Below, one piece after another: positions 19,208-28,061 of a DNA stretch of 64,000 nucleotides; position 1 is the first letter of the stretch; the number at the start of each line of letters is the position of its first letter. The DNA is from Oscillospiraceae bacterium (lineage in GTDB: Bacteria > Bacillota > Clostridia > Oscillospirales > Ruminococcaceae): assembly GCA_022800935.1 (NCBI GenBank), contig JAAWRH010000011.1:26570-90569 (forward strand), given 5' to 3'. A model generated the notes under the pieces. The model did no database searches, was not told the origin of the DNA, and worked only from the letters and a program-made list of their open reading frames with translations. The position numbers and the translations under genes are program-made.

Positions 19208-22200
19208 TTAGAATTCCACAATGCCCTCGTAGACCTTTTCCGCGTTGCCGGTCAGGTACACCATATCCTCTGTGTACCGGATGGAAAGCTCCCCGCCGGG
19301 CAGCAGCACCGTGATTTCTTTATCCTTGTCGCAGAACCCGTTCTCCACCGCGGCGGCAACGGCCGCGCAGGCCCCGGTTCCGCAGGCAAAGGTCTCCCCG
19401 CTGCCCCGTTCCCATACCCGCATCCGCAGCATCCGGCGGGAAAGTACCTGGACAAACTCCACGTTCGCCCGGTCGGGGAAGATGTCCCCGTGTTCAATCT
19501 CCGGCCCGATGCCGTCCAGCCTCATCAAATCCACATTGCGGTGGAAGATGACGCAGTGGGGATTCCCCATGGAGACACAGGTGACGCGGTATTCCTTTCC
19601 TTCTATCGTCACCGGGCGGTCAATGACCCTTTCCCCTTCCAGCCGGACGGGAACCGCTGCCGGGGAAAAGTCCGCCTTTCCCATCTCCACCCTGGCGTCC
19701 TTCACCTCTCCGTTGCGCTTGAGCAGCTCAACCCGTTTAATTCCGCTGGCGGTTTCAATCTCCATGACCTTTTTGGGGACAATTCCGTTGTCGTACAGGT
19801 ATTTGCAGACGCAGCGAATGGCGTTGCCGCACATCATCCCCTCGCTGCCATCCAGGTTGAACATCCTCATCCTGGCATCCGCCTTGTCAGAGGGACAGAT
19901 GAGAACCGCTCCGTCCCCGCCTATCCCAAAGTGGCGGTCTGCCAGGCGGACGCTCAGCCCCTCCGGGTTGTTGATGGACTCCTCCAGGCAGTTGAAGTAG
20001 ATGTAATCGTTGCCGCAGCCCACCATTTTGGTAAAGTGAAGCTTCACCTTTTCGGCGCGCAGGTGGTTGATGTCCACCAGCTCGGTGTTTTCCTGGGTGT
20101 ACCGGCTCCGCAGGCAGTTCACCAGGGCGGAGGCGGTGTCCAGCGCCGTCAGGCAGGGGATGTTCCGCTCAATGGCCTTGCGGCGGATGCGCACGTCGTC
20201 CCGCGTGGGAATCCGCCCCTTGGAGGAGGTGGAGATCACATAGTTGATCTTCCCGCTCTCAATGAGGGAGAGGGTATTTTCCTCGCCGGGGAGGGCCTTG
20301 TGTATCTTCTTGACCGTCTCCACCGGCATCCCCGCCTCCCCCAGGACGGCGGCGGTTCCCTCGGTGGCGTAAAGGCGGAAGCCCAGCTCTACGAACTTCT
20401 TGGCGATGTCTGCGATTTCCGGCTTATCCGGGTCCCGGACGGTAATGAACACCCCACCCTTTTTATACAGCTTGTAGCCCGCCGCCACAAGGCCCTTGAA
20501 CAGCGCCTCCTCCATGGTGTTGGCGATACCCAGAACCTCCCCGGTAGATTTCATCTCCGGACCAAGCTGGGTGTCCAGGTCCGCCAGCTTTTCAAAGGAG
20601 AAGACCGGGACCTTTACCGCGTAGTAGGGGGGCACTTTGTACAGCCCGGTCCCGTATCCCATGTCAGAGAGCTTTTCCCCCAGCATAGCCCGCGTCGCCA
20701 GGTCCACCATGGGCACCCCCGTCACCTTGCTGATATAGGGGATGGTCCGGGAGGATCGGGGGTTGACCTCAATGACATACAGCTCCCCGTCGTAGATTAG
20801 GTACTGGATGTTGACCAGCCCTTTTGTTTCCAGGGAGACCGCCAGGTTCCGGGAGGCGGAGATAATCCTTTCGGTCATCTCCTCGCTGACGTTCCAGGCG
20901 GGGTAAACTGCGATGGAGTCCCCGGAGTGTATCCCCGTCCGCTCGATGTGCTCCATGATACCGGGAATCAGGATGTCCTCCCCGTCGCAGATGGCGTCCA
21001 CCTCCAGCTCGGTCCCCATCAGGTACTTGTCGATGAGGATGGGATTCTCAATCCCCTGCCCCAGGATGATCTCCATGTATTCCCGGATATCGTCCTCCCC
21101 AAAGGCGATGATCATGTTCTGCCCGCCCAGGACATAGGAGGGGCGCATCAAAACCGGGTATCCCACCTCCTCCGCGGCTTTCAGGGCCTCTTCTGTTGTC
21201 ATGACGGTGAAGCCGCGGGGGCGCTTGATATGGTGCTGTTCCAGGAGTTCGTCGAACCGCTCCCGGTCCTCCGCCCGGTCGATGCTGTCGGCTGAGGTGC
21301 CCAGGATATTGACCCCCATCCGGGAGAGGAATTTGGTCAGCTTGATGGCCGTCTGTCCCCCAAAGGCCACCACCACCCCAAAGGGCTTTTCCGTTTCGAT
21401 GATGCCCATCACATCCTCCGGGGTCAGGGGCTCAAAGTACAGCCGGTCCCCGGTGTCAAAGTCGGTGGACACCGTTTCCGGATTGTTGTTGACAATCACC
21501 ACCTCATACCCCGCCTGTTTCAGCGACCACACGCAGTGGACCGAGGCATAGTCGAACTCGATGCCCTGGCCGATGCGGATGGGACCGGAGCCGAAGACAA
21601 TCACCTTTTTCTTTCCGGAGGGATTGCGGCGGATAAACTCGGCGGCCTCGTTTTCATCGTCATAGGTGGAGTAGAAATAGGGGGTCTGGGCGGCGAACTC
21701 CGCGGCGCAGGTGTCCACCATCTTGTAGACCGGCAGACGGGGATGTTGGATTTTTTGTTGGGACAGCCTTTCGATCACCTTGTCTAAAAAGCCCATCCTC
21801 TTGGCCTCAAGATACAGCCGGTCGGTGAGGGGGCCCTGTTCCAAAGCCCTTTCCATGCGGATGACATTCTCCAGCTTCGCCAGGAACCAGTTGTCTATTT
21901 TGGTAATCTCATGGATGTGCTCCCTGGACACGCCCCGGCGCAGGGCTTCACAGATGACAAACAGCCGCTCGTCATCGCAGTCGCGGAGCTTTTTCTCCAG
22001 GGCGTCATCGGAGAGGGGAGTGAATTTGGGGTCGATCAGGCAGTCCAGGCGTATCTCCGCCCCCCGCACCGACTTCATGATGGCCTGCTCAAAGGAGGAG
22101 CCGATGGACATCACCTCCCCGGTGGCCTTCATCTGGGTACCCAGGGTCCGCTTGGCATAGACGAATTTGTCAAAGGGCCATTTGGGGAACTTGACCACCA

Positions 22201-23257
22201 CATAGTCCAGGGCCGGCTCAAAGCAGGCATAGGTGATGCCGGTGACGGCGTTTTTGATCTCCCCCAGCGTGTAGCCAATGGCAATCTTGGCGGCAACCTT
22301 GGCGATGGGGTACCCGGTAGCCTTGGAGGCCAGGGCAGAGGAACGGGAGACACGGGGATTTACCTCAATGACCGCGTATTCAAAGGAATCGGGGTTCAGG
22401 GCAAACTGGCAGTTGCAGCCCCCCTCCACCTCCAGCTCCTGGATGATGTTCAGGGCAGCGGAGCGGAGCATCTGGTACTCCTTATCCGCCAGGGTCACCG
22501 CCGGGGCGATTACGATGGAATCCCCTGTGTGTACCCCCACCGGGTCAAAGTTTTCCATGGAGCAGACGGTGATCACGTTGCCGGTGCTGTCCCGCATGAC
22601 CTCAAACTCAATCTCCTTCCATCCGGCGATGCACCGCTCTACCAGCACCTGGCCGATGGGGGAAAGGCTGAGACCCCCCGCGCAGATTTCCCGCAGCTCC
22701 TCCGGATTGTTGACAATGCCGCCGCCGGTTCCCCCCAGAGTGAAGGCGGGGCGCAGAATCACCGGATATCCTATCTCCTCCGCGAACCGTTCTGCGTCTT
22801 CCACCGTTGTCACCACCTGGGAGGGAACCACCGGCTGGCCGATTTTCAGCATGGCCTCCTTAAAGAGCTGACGGTCCTCGGCCCGGTCAATGGTCTGGGG
22901 CTTCGCCCCCAAAAGGGCGACATGGTGGGAATCCAGGAAGCCCTCCTTGGCCAGCTGCATGGAAAGGGTCAGCCCGGTCTGTCCCCCCAGAGTGGAGAGC
23001 AGGCTGTCCGGCCTCTCCTTCTCGATAATCCGCTTGATGGTGGGCAGGGTAAGGGGCTCAATGTAGATTTTGTCGGCAATCATTTTGTCGGTCATGATGG
23101 TGGCGGGGTTGGAGTTGACCAGCACCACCTCCAGGCCGTCCTCCTTCAGGGCGCGGCATGCCTGGGTACCGGCGTAGTCGAATTCGGCGGCCTGGCCGAT
23201 GACGATGGGCCCCGAACCGATGACCATGACCTTTTTTAACGCTTTGTTCAGCGGCAT
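19208..23257 (-). CDS. carB-dapF: Carbamoyl phosphate synthase large subunit fused to diaminopimelate epimerase
   Basis: One 1349-residue frame. Residues 1 to about 1060 are CarB: two ATP-grasp halves ([20 protein letters not shown] and [20 protein letters not shown]) and the MGS-like allosteric domain ending near [17 protein letters not shown]. After a short linker, residues about 1070-1349 are a whole Dap[16 protein letters not shown], first catalytic cysteine in MMCGNAIRC and second in [16 protein letters not shown]. CarB makes carbamoyl phosphate for pyrimidines and arginine; DapF converts LL- to meso-diaminopimelate for lysine and wall. No stop and no good internal ribosome site lies at the junction (about 20026-20060). 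The start is ATG 23257, one base after the carA stop, with GGAGGG upstream. Confidence 0.95.
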   Translation of the reverse strand: MPLNKALKKVMVIGSGPIVIGQAAEFDYAGTQACRALKEDGLEVVLVNSNPATIMTDKMIADKIYIEPLTLPTIKRIIEKERPDSLLSTLGGQTGLTLSMQLAKEGFLDSHHVALLGAKPQTIDRAEDRQLFKEAMLKIGQPVVPSQVVTTVEDAERFAEEIGYPVILRPAFTLGGTGGGIVNNPEELREICAGGLSLSPIGQVLVERCIAGWKEIEFEVMRDSTGNVITVCSMENFDPVGVHTGDSIVIAPAVTLADKEYQMLRSAALNIIQELEVEGGCNCQFALNPDSFEYAVIEVNPRVSRSSALASKATGYPIAKVAAKIAIGYTLGEIKNAVTGITYACFEPALDYVVVKFPKWPFDKFVYAKRTLGTQMKATGEVMSIGSSFEQAIMKSVRGAEIRLDCLIDPKFTPLSDDALEKKLRDCDDERLFVICEALRRGVSREHIHEITKIDNWFLAKLENVIRMERALEQGPLTDRLYLEAKRMGFLDKVIERLSQQKIQHPRLPVYKMVDTCAAEFAAQTPYFYSTYDDENEAAEFIRRNPSGKKKVIVFGSGPIRIGQGIEFDYASVHCVWSLKQAGYEVVIVNNNPETVSTDFDTGDRLYFEPLTPEDVMGIIETEKPFGVVVAFGGQTAIKLTKFLSRMGVNILGTSADSIDRAEDRERFDELLEQHHIKRPRGFTVMTTEEALKAAEEVGYPVLMRPSYVLGGQNMIIAFGEDDIREYMEIILGQGIENPILIDKYLMGTELEVDAICDGEDILIPGIMEHIERTGIHSGDSIAVYPAWNVSEEMTERIISASRNLAVSLETKGLVNIQYLIYDGELYVIEVNPRSSRTIPYISKVTGVPMVDLATRAMLGEKLSDMGYGTGLYKVPPYYAVKVPVFSFEKLADLDTQLGPEMKSTGEVLGIANTMEEALFKGLVAAGYKLYKKGGVFITVRDPDKPEIADIAKKFVELGFRLYATEGTAAVLGEAGMPVETVKKIHKALPGEENTLSLIESGKINYVISTSSKGRIPTRDDVRIRRKAIERNIPCLTALDTASALVNCLRSRYTQENTELVDINHLRAEKVKLHFTKMVGCGNDYIYFNCLEESINNPEGLSVRLADRHFGIGGDGAVLICPSDKADARMRMFNLDGSEGMMCGNAIRCVCKYLYDNGIVPKKVMEIETASGIKRVELLKRNGEVKDARVEMGKADFSPAAVPVRLEGERVIDRPVTIEGKEYRVTCVSMGNPHCVIFHRNVDLMRLDGIGPEIEHGDIFPDRANVEFVQVLSRRMLRMRVWERGSGETFACGTGACAAVAAAVENGFCDKDKEITVLLPGGELSIRYTEDMVYLTGNAEKVYEGIVEF

Positions 23258-23258
23258 G

Positions 23259-24353
23259 TTATTTTCCCTCCTTGTTGTCAATCATCCGGATAAACCGGTC
23301 GAACAGGAAGCCTGTGTCCAGCGGTCCGGCGGCGGCTTCCGGGTGGAACTGCACCGAAAAGGCGGGCATATTCCGGTACTCTATTCCCTCACAGGTGCCG
23401 TCGTTGCCGTTGACAAAGCTCACCTTGGCGGACGGGGGCAGGGATTCGCTGACCACGGCGTATCCGTGGTTCTGGCTGGTGATGTAGATTCTGCCGGTTT
23501 CCAGGCAGACGGCGGGCTGGTTGGCCCCCCGGTGGCCGTATTTCAGCTTTTCGGTTCTCCCTCCCTGGGAAAGGGCCAGCAGCTGATGCCCCAGGCAGAT
23601 ACCAAAGGTGGGTAGCTGGGCCTTTTCCAGCTTTTTCAGCTCGTTTACAATGGAAAGGTTATCGACAGGATCGCCGGGGCCGTTGGAGAGCATCAGGCCG
23701 TCAGGGGCCAAGGCAAGGATTCCCTCCGCAGTGGTGTGGGCGGGAACCACGGTGACGCGGCAGCCCCTTTTGCACAGCTCCCGGCGAATGTTCCGTTTCG
23801 CTCCAAAATCCATCAGCACCACATGGCGCTTTTCCCCCTCAGGACCTTCCGCGGGATATACCTCCTTTTCCTTACAGGTGGTGCTTTCCACCGAGTCTGT
23901 CACCCGATAGCTTCGTATCTCCTCCATCAGCTCCGGGGTGATATTGGGTTCAGTGACAATCTTCCCGTTCATGACCCCGTGCTCCCGGACGATGCGGGTC
24001 AGCGCCCTGGTATCGATACCGTACAGCCCCACAACGCCCTTGTCCCGCAAAAAGGTGTCAAGAATTCCTCCGCAACGAAAGTTGGAAGGGGCTTGACACC
24101 ATTCTCTCACAATATAGGCTTTCAGATAGGGATGTTTGCTTTCAAAATCAGAGGGGATGACTCCGTAGTTCCCGATGAGCGGGAAGGTCTGTACGACAAT
24201 CTGTCCATAGTAGCTGGGGTCGGTGAGCGTCTCCAAATACCCGGTCATCGATGTGGTGAAGACAACCTCTCCCGTCGATTCTCCCCGGTATCCGAAAGCT
24301 TTTCCCTCAAAGACCATGGCGTTTTCCAAAATCAAAAATCCTTTCTGTTCCAA
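23259..24353 (-). CDS. carA: Carbamoyl phosphate synthase small subunit
   Basis: Glutamine-hydrolysing subunit that feeds ammonia to CarB. The 364 residues show the N-terminal domain (ENAMVFEGKAFGYRGESTGEVVF, TMTGYLETLTDPSY-like segment) and a class I amidotransferase domain with the nucleophile in PTFGICLGHQLLALS and the His-Glu pair in FSVQFHPEAAAGP. The start is a TTG at 24353, eight bases after AGGAGG; no ATG or GTG is placed as well. It begins 45 bases after an ANTAR regulator and abuts carB. Confidence 0.95.
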   Translation of the reverse strand: MEQKGFLILENAMVFEGKAFGYRGESTGEVVFTTSMTGYLETLTDPSYYGQIVVQTFPLIGNYGVIPSDFESKHPYLKAYIVREWCQAPSNFRCGGILDTFLRDKGVVGLYGIDTRALTRIVREHGVMNGKIVTEPNITPELMEEIRSYRVTDSVESTTCKEKEVYPAEGPEGEKRHVVLMDFGAKRNIRRELCKRGCRVTVVPAHTTAEGILALAPDGLMLSNGPGDPVDNLSIVNELKKLEKAQLPTFGICLGHQLLALSQGGRTEKLKYGHRGANQPAVCLETGRIYITSQNHGYAVVSESLPPSAKVSFVNGNDGTCEGIEYRNMPAFSVQFHPEAAAGPLDTGFLFDRFIRMIDNKEGK

Positions 24354-24398
24354 ACGGAATTCCTCCTGTCTTTTTTGTTTCCGCTGACTCTGTAATCC

Positions 24399-25001
24399 TT
24401 ATGTATCATAGGTTTGCAGAATGCCCTGTGCCACCTCCATTTTTGTAACGCGCAGGTCCATGGCCTGTTTTTCGATATACCGGTGGGCCTGGGGCTCTGT
24501 CATTCTCAGATACTGGATCAGGGCGCATTTTGCCCTGTCCACCATCCGGATTTCCTCAATTTTCCGCTGGAGCCTCCGGTTTTCACTTTGCAGGGTATGC
24601 ACCCGGCTGACCGAGGCCTGGAGCAGCTTCAGCGCCTGGAAGAAGGAGGCCCGGTTCACCGGCTTGGGGACCACCATGACCCCGGAGCGCTCCACCCGCT
24701 GGGCAATCTCCCCGGCAGCATCGGTTTTCACCAGAAGCATGACGCCGGAGAGGAACCGGTTTGCCGCAAGCAGAGCCAGCTCATGGCCGAACTCATCCTC
24801 CAGGGGCGCGTTGACAATCACCAGCGCAAACTCCCTCTGGGCGAGAAGCCCGCGGGCCTGGTTTCCGTTGGCCGCCGTGGTAATGCTCACCGCTCCCTCG
24901 GACTGCAGCAGCCCAGAGAGGGCGCCGGCAACGCTGGCGGAACCGGACACCACCAGGACATGGGACGGATTGACGTCCGCCGGATATGTCCTTTCGCTCA
25001 T
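24399..25001 (-). CDS. ANTAR-domain antiterminator with a pseudo-receiver
   Basis: A 200-residue regulator. Residues about 13-125 have the receiver fold but lack the phosphorylation site: the acidic pair after beta-1 is SGSAS (VLVVSGSAS) and the acceptor aspartate is replaced in LVIVNAPLEDEFG, although the lysine survives in VVPKPVN. A coiled coil (about 130-150) leads to a C-terminal ANTAR domain (MVDRAKCALIQYLRMTEPQAHRYIEKQAMD). ANTAR proteins bind paired hexaloop hairpins in nascent RNA and block terminators. It heads the carA - carB/dapF - pyrG operon, and the glnA leader in this window offers a candidate target. Ligand or partner unknown; phosphorylation is unlikely. Confidence 0.9.
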   Translation of the reverse strand: MSERTYPADVNPSHVLVVSGSASVAGALSGLLQSEGAVSITTAANGNQARGLLAQREFALVIVNAPLEDEFGHELALLAANRFLSGVMLLVKTDAAGEIAQRVERSGVMVVPKPVNRASFFQALKLLQASVSRVHTLQSENRRLQRKIEEIRMVDRAKCALIQYLRMTEPQAHRYIEKQAMDLRVTKMEVAQGILQTYDT

Positions 25002-25023
25002 AAAATTTCACCCCCGTTTCCAT

Positions 25024-25029
25024 ATTATA
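25024..25029 (-). promoter_or_regulatory. -10 box of the ANTAR-carAB-pyrG operon
   Basis: Minus strand TATAAT 22 bases before the start codon, giving a very short leader. No clear -35 box at 16-18 bases. Confidence 0.4.
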
Positions 25030-25161
25030 AAAAACCGGCGCGTCTTATTCCTGACACAGAAAAAATTTTTTGTGAAAGTTAAAATGCGCTTTCCTTCACA
25101 GAAACAGGAGGGCTGGGAACGGAGGAATGGGGATAAACACTTTGAAATTCCTGTTTCCATG

Positions 25162-25188
25162 AAAAAAGGGGAAGCTTCGCTCCCCCTG
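25162..25188 (-). terminator. Terminator after the CBS-pyrophosphatase gene
   Basis: Minus strand GGGGGAGC-GAAG-CTTCCCC followed by TTTTTT. The 25002-25292 interval otherwise holds only A+T-rich sequence. Confidence 0.8.
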
Positions 25189-25292
25189 CCTTTGCATGAC
25201 AGGTTCTCTTTTATTGCAGATACCTTGTCTTTGCTTAACCTTATTTAGTTTAACAGACAGAGAATGATTTGTCAATACCGGACGACAAAAAA

Positions 25293-26909
25293 TTACCCCC
25301 ACAGCGCCGAAAGCATTGGGATTATCTGCATCTTCCGGGACATAACATGGGGCAGAAACGCCTCGTGCTCCTTCAGCTCAGTGTTGAAGGCCTTGCGGAA
25401 GGTGTCCTCGCTCCCCACGCAGAGTATTTTGCTTCCCTCCAGCAGGACGTCCGTCAGCATCAGCAGAACCATGCTGTATCCACGCTCTCCACGGGTTTTC
25501 TCCATCAGGCGCAGGAACTCCTCCTTCCGCTGGAGATGCCGGTCCGAATCGGTGCAGGTGATCTGGCTGACCCCAAAGTTGTGCCCCGCAATGTGGAATT
25601 CCTTGAAGTCGGTGCGGAACAGCTCCTCCACCGGCTTATCCTCCGGCGTGGAGGCGGAGAATATCTCCTGCCCCAGCTCGGTCAGGGACAGATCGGCGAT
25701 GTGGGCCATGCGCTCAGCCATCCTCCGGTCCCTGGCCGTGGAGGTGGGGGACTTGAACAGCACCGTGTCCGAAATAATGGCCGCCGCCATCAGTCCAGCC
25801 AGCTTGGGGGAGGGCATCAGTCCCCTCTCCTGATACATCCCCGCCACAATGGTACAGGTGCTGCCCACCGGCTCGTTGCGGACATAGATGGGGTTCTTGG
25901 TCTGGATATCCGCCAGGCGGTGGTGGTCGATAATGGCCATGACATCCGTCTGCTCCAGGCCGGGGACCGATTGGGCGGCTTCATTGTGGTCCACCAGCAC
26001 CACCTTTTTCCGCCGGGGCTTGATCAGGTGGTAGCGGGACAGGGTCCCCACCACCTTTTCCTGGCTGTCCAGAATGGGGTAGCTGCGGTAGCGGCTTTGG
26101 AGGACCACCTCCCTGACGTCGTCGATATAGTCCTCCAGGTGGAAGGCGGTGACATTCTCCTGACAGGCCAGGCGGCCGACAGGAATGGCCTGGAAAATCC
26201 TGCGGACCGCCCGATAGCCGTCATAGGGGGTGGAGATGATGCAGGTGCTTCTGGCCTGGCTGCGTATCTCCTCCGGAAGCTCGGTCTGGCACAGCACGAT
26301 ACAGGCAACCCCGAACTCCACGGCGCGCCGGAGCATCTCCGGCTGGTTGCCGCAGATTAAAATGGTTTCCCTCCGGCGGAAGGGGGGCAGCTCCCCAGAC
26401 TGGGGGAGGGCCAGCACAACCTCTCCGGAAAGGGTGTTGACCACGTCTTCCGTTTCATTGAGCAGCTGGCCCTCCAGCACGCTGAGGATGTTGAACAGGG
26501 GGATGTCCCGCAGGTCCGGGGCCTCGATGGTGCGCATATCGAAGGCGGCGATATCCCCGGCGGTGAGCATCCCCAAAAGGTGCCCCTCGTCGTCGGTGAC
26601 GGGGATGGCGGAGATCTGCTCGTCCTCCTGCATGGCAGACCAGGCCCGGCTGACCGTCACCGCCTCGTTGAGGATGGGCGGCACATCGAAGTCCAGGTCC
26701 TGGACCTGGGTCCGCATGTTTTTGACAAAGAGGGGCGGCTCAAAGCCGAAGCGGCTGAGGATCAGCCTGGTTTCGTCGCTGAGGTGGCCCAGCCGGGCGG
26801 CGGTGTACTGCCGGTTCCCCAGGGCGTTTTGCAGGGCGGCATAGGCCATGGCGGAGACAACGGAATCGGTATCCGGGTTGCGGTGGCCGGTGACGTAGAT
26901 TTTTTCCAT
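25293..26909 (-). CDS. Manganese-dependent inorganic pyrophosphatase with CBS and DRTGG domains
   Basis: A 538-residue family II pyrophosphatase, a cytoplasmic DHH-type enzyme that hydrolyses pyrophosphate. Catalytic parts: YVTGHRNPDTDSVVSAMAY at the N terminus, VVLVDHNE and the DHH motif in MAIIDHHRLAD, then the DHHA2 domain (GSTCTIVAG, IISDTVLFKSPTST, and SRKMQIIP at the end). Between residues about 65 and 300 lie two CBS domains split by a DRTGG domain, which bind adenine nucleotides and regulate such enzymes. Architecture matches the clostridial CBS-PPases. Stands alone with its own promoter and terminator. Confidence 0.94.
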   Translation of the reverse strand: MEKIYVTGHRNPDTDSVVSAMAYAALQNALGNRQYTAARLGHLSDETRLILSRFGFEPPLFVKNMRTQVQDLDFDVPPILNEAVTVSRAWSAMQEDEQISAIPVTDDEGHLLGMLTAGDIAAFDMRTIEAPDLRDIPLFNILSVLEGQLLNETEDVVNTLSGEVVLALPQSGELPPFRRRETILICGNQPEMLRRAVEFGVACIVLCQTELPEEIRSQARSTCIISTPYDGYRAVRRIFQAIPVGRLACQENVTAFHLEDYIDDVREVVLQSRYRSYPILDSQEKVVGTLSRYHLIKPRRKKVVLVDHNEAAQSVPGLEQTDVMAIIDHHRLADIQTKNPIYVRNEPVGSTCTIVAGMYQERGLMPSPKLAGLMAAAIISDTVLFKSPTSTARDRRMAERMAHIADLSLTELGQEIFSASTPEDKPVEELFRTDFKEFHIAGHNFGVSQITCTDSDRHLQRKEEFLRLMEKTRGERGYSMVLLMLTDVLLEGSKILCVGSEDTFRKAFNTELKEHEAFLPHVMSRKMQIIPMLSALWG

Positions 26910-26954
26910 ATTGTCCTGACTCCTTTCCTGTGGAGCGGTTTTCTGTATAGATGA

Positions 26955-26983
26955 ATTGTAGCACCGGTTTTTTGGCGTGTCAA
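26955..26983 (-). promoter_or_regulatory. Promoter of the CBS-pyrophosphatase gene
   Basis: Minus strand TTGACA, 17 bases, TACAAT, 45 bases before the start codon. Confidence 0.75.
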
Positions 26984-27083
26984 CGACTTTCTTGGCAAAG
27001 GGGCGGGAGAGGTCGGCTGTTTTTTGGGTACATCCTATAAACCAAGTAAAAATCGGCGGATTTCACATAAAACGCAATACAAA

Positions 27084-27154
27084 AATAAAGTTAAACATCC
27101 TTTTTAATATAAATAAAATTAAATATTGACTTTAATAAAATTAAATTGTATAAT
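27084..27154 (+). promoter_or_regulatory. Promoter with repeated AATAAAATTAAAT elements before the DUF2089 gene
   Basis: TTGACT (27126), 17 bases, TATAAT (27149). The 13-mer AATAAAATTAAAT occurs exactly at 27112-27124 and 27134-27146, the second inside the spacer, and a variant (AATAAAGTTAAAC) lies at 27084-27096. The position suggests binding by the regulator encoded downstream, i.e. self-control. Confidence 0.55.
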
Positions 27155-27178
27155 AGGGATCGAGAAAGGAGGCTGTCT

Positions 27179-27484
27179 ATGGCAATAGAACTGCTCCCTG
27201 ATTGGATGGCAGGCTTGGAGGAAGAAGACGTGGCTTTTATTAAAAAATTTATCCTTGCCTCCGGGTCGCTAAAGGAAGTGGCCGCTCAATATGGAGTAAC
27301 TTATCCTACTGTCCGCTTGCGTCTGGATCGGCTTATCCAAAAGATACGTTTGGTGGAAGACGTGGCTACTGACCCTTATATCGCTATGGTAAAACGCTTG
27401 GCAGTAAATGAAAAAATTGACTTGGATACCGCTAAACTACTGATTGCGGAATACAAAAAAAATCGGGGTCGTCCAACCCCTTAA
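27179..27484 (+). CDS. DUF2089-type small regulator
   Basis: A 101-residue protein with a central helix-turn-helix (KKFILASGSLKEVAAQYGVTYPTVRLRLDRLIQKI), matching the C-terminal part of DUF2089 proteins; the usual N-terminal zinc-ribbon is missing. The start is the ATG at 27179 with AGGAGG upstream. It is followed 19 bases later by a small membrane protein, a common arrangement for DUF2089 genes, where the regulator controls its own operon. Base composition is more A+T-rich than the neighbourhood, hinting at transfer. Function of the pair is unknown. Confidence 0.75.
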   Translation: MAIELLPDWMAGLEEEDVAFIKKFILASGSLKEVAAQYGVTYPTVRLRLDRLIQKIRLVEDVATDPYIAMVKRLAVNEKIDLDTAKLLIAEYKKNRGRPTP

Positions 27485-27503
27485 AGGAAAGGAACGATTG
27501 TTT

Positions 27504-27836
27504 ATGTCTATGTTTACAGTGTTACTTGTACTGCCTATACCATTATTTTTATTCGTCATTACGCTATTGGTAGTTTTGCAAGTTCGGCTATGTAAAAAGA
27601 GCACAAAACTGGGATTGATTTTGCCCGCTATCTCTTTTGTTTTTTCTCTGCTAATGACAATTTCTGTTGTGTTCAATATGGTTGGTGCGGGCCCCGCAAA
27701 TATCATTCTTATTGTGATTACTTTCTTGGCAGTCAACATTCCCACAATCATTTTCGGCTGTATCTGGCTGCGTTATAAAAGCCGCAAGGATACATTGAAT
27801 GACTTGAAGCGTATGCAAATTGAGGATTTAGAGTAA
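27504..27836 (+). CDS. Small membrane protein of the DUF2089 cassette
   Basis: A 110-residue protein with three strong hydrophobic segments (LLVLPIPLFLFVITLLVVL, LILPAISFVFSLLMTISVVF, IILIVITFLAVNIPTIIFGCIWL) and a basic, then charged C-terminal tail (RYKSRKDTLNDLKRMQIEDLE) that should face the cytoplasm. The start is the ATG at 27504; GGAAAGGAA lies upstream. I recognise no family. It is probably co-transcribed with the preceding regulator and ended by the terminator at 27866-27898. It may be a membrane stress or permease accessory protein, but nothing in the sequence shows this. Confidence 0.65.
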   Translation: MSMFTVLLVLPIPLFLFVITLLVVLQVRLCKKSTKLGLILPAISFVFSLLMTISVVFNMVGAGPANIILIVITFLAVNIPTIIFGCIWLRYKSRKDTLNDLKRMQIEDLE

Positions 27837-27865
27837 AAACCTTTTGGACAAAATGTCCCAAAACT

Positions 27866-27898
27866 GGGGCGGCGCTTTTTACACTGCCGCCCCCTTTT
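27866..27898 (+). terminator. Terminator after the DUF2089 cassette
   Basis: GGGGCGGC / GCCGCCCC arms around a 12-base loop, then CTTTTC. Confidence 0.85.
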
Positions 27899-27971
27899 CA
27901 TGCCCAGCTTCCTCCCTGCTGATACCGCTAAAAGGAGTTATAATATACCTGTAATGTGATAGAATAAAGGA

Positions 27972-28000
27972 TTGTCAAACATACGTTTTAGATGTATAAT
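27972..28000 (+). promoter_or_regulatory. Promoter of rarA
   Basis: TTGTCA, 17 bases, TATAAT, 61 bases before the rarA start. Confidence 0.65.
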
Positions 28001-28061
28001 AATAGAGCTTTGCAAGACAAAACCATGTGGTTTATTTCAATAGAAAGAAAGCGGTGAAAGC

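Noticed and set aside
20001..20060. Separate dapF start inside the fused gene
   Set aside because: ATG 20026 and the GTG a few codons earlier have no Shine-Dalgarno sequence at a usable distance, and the frame is continuous with carB.
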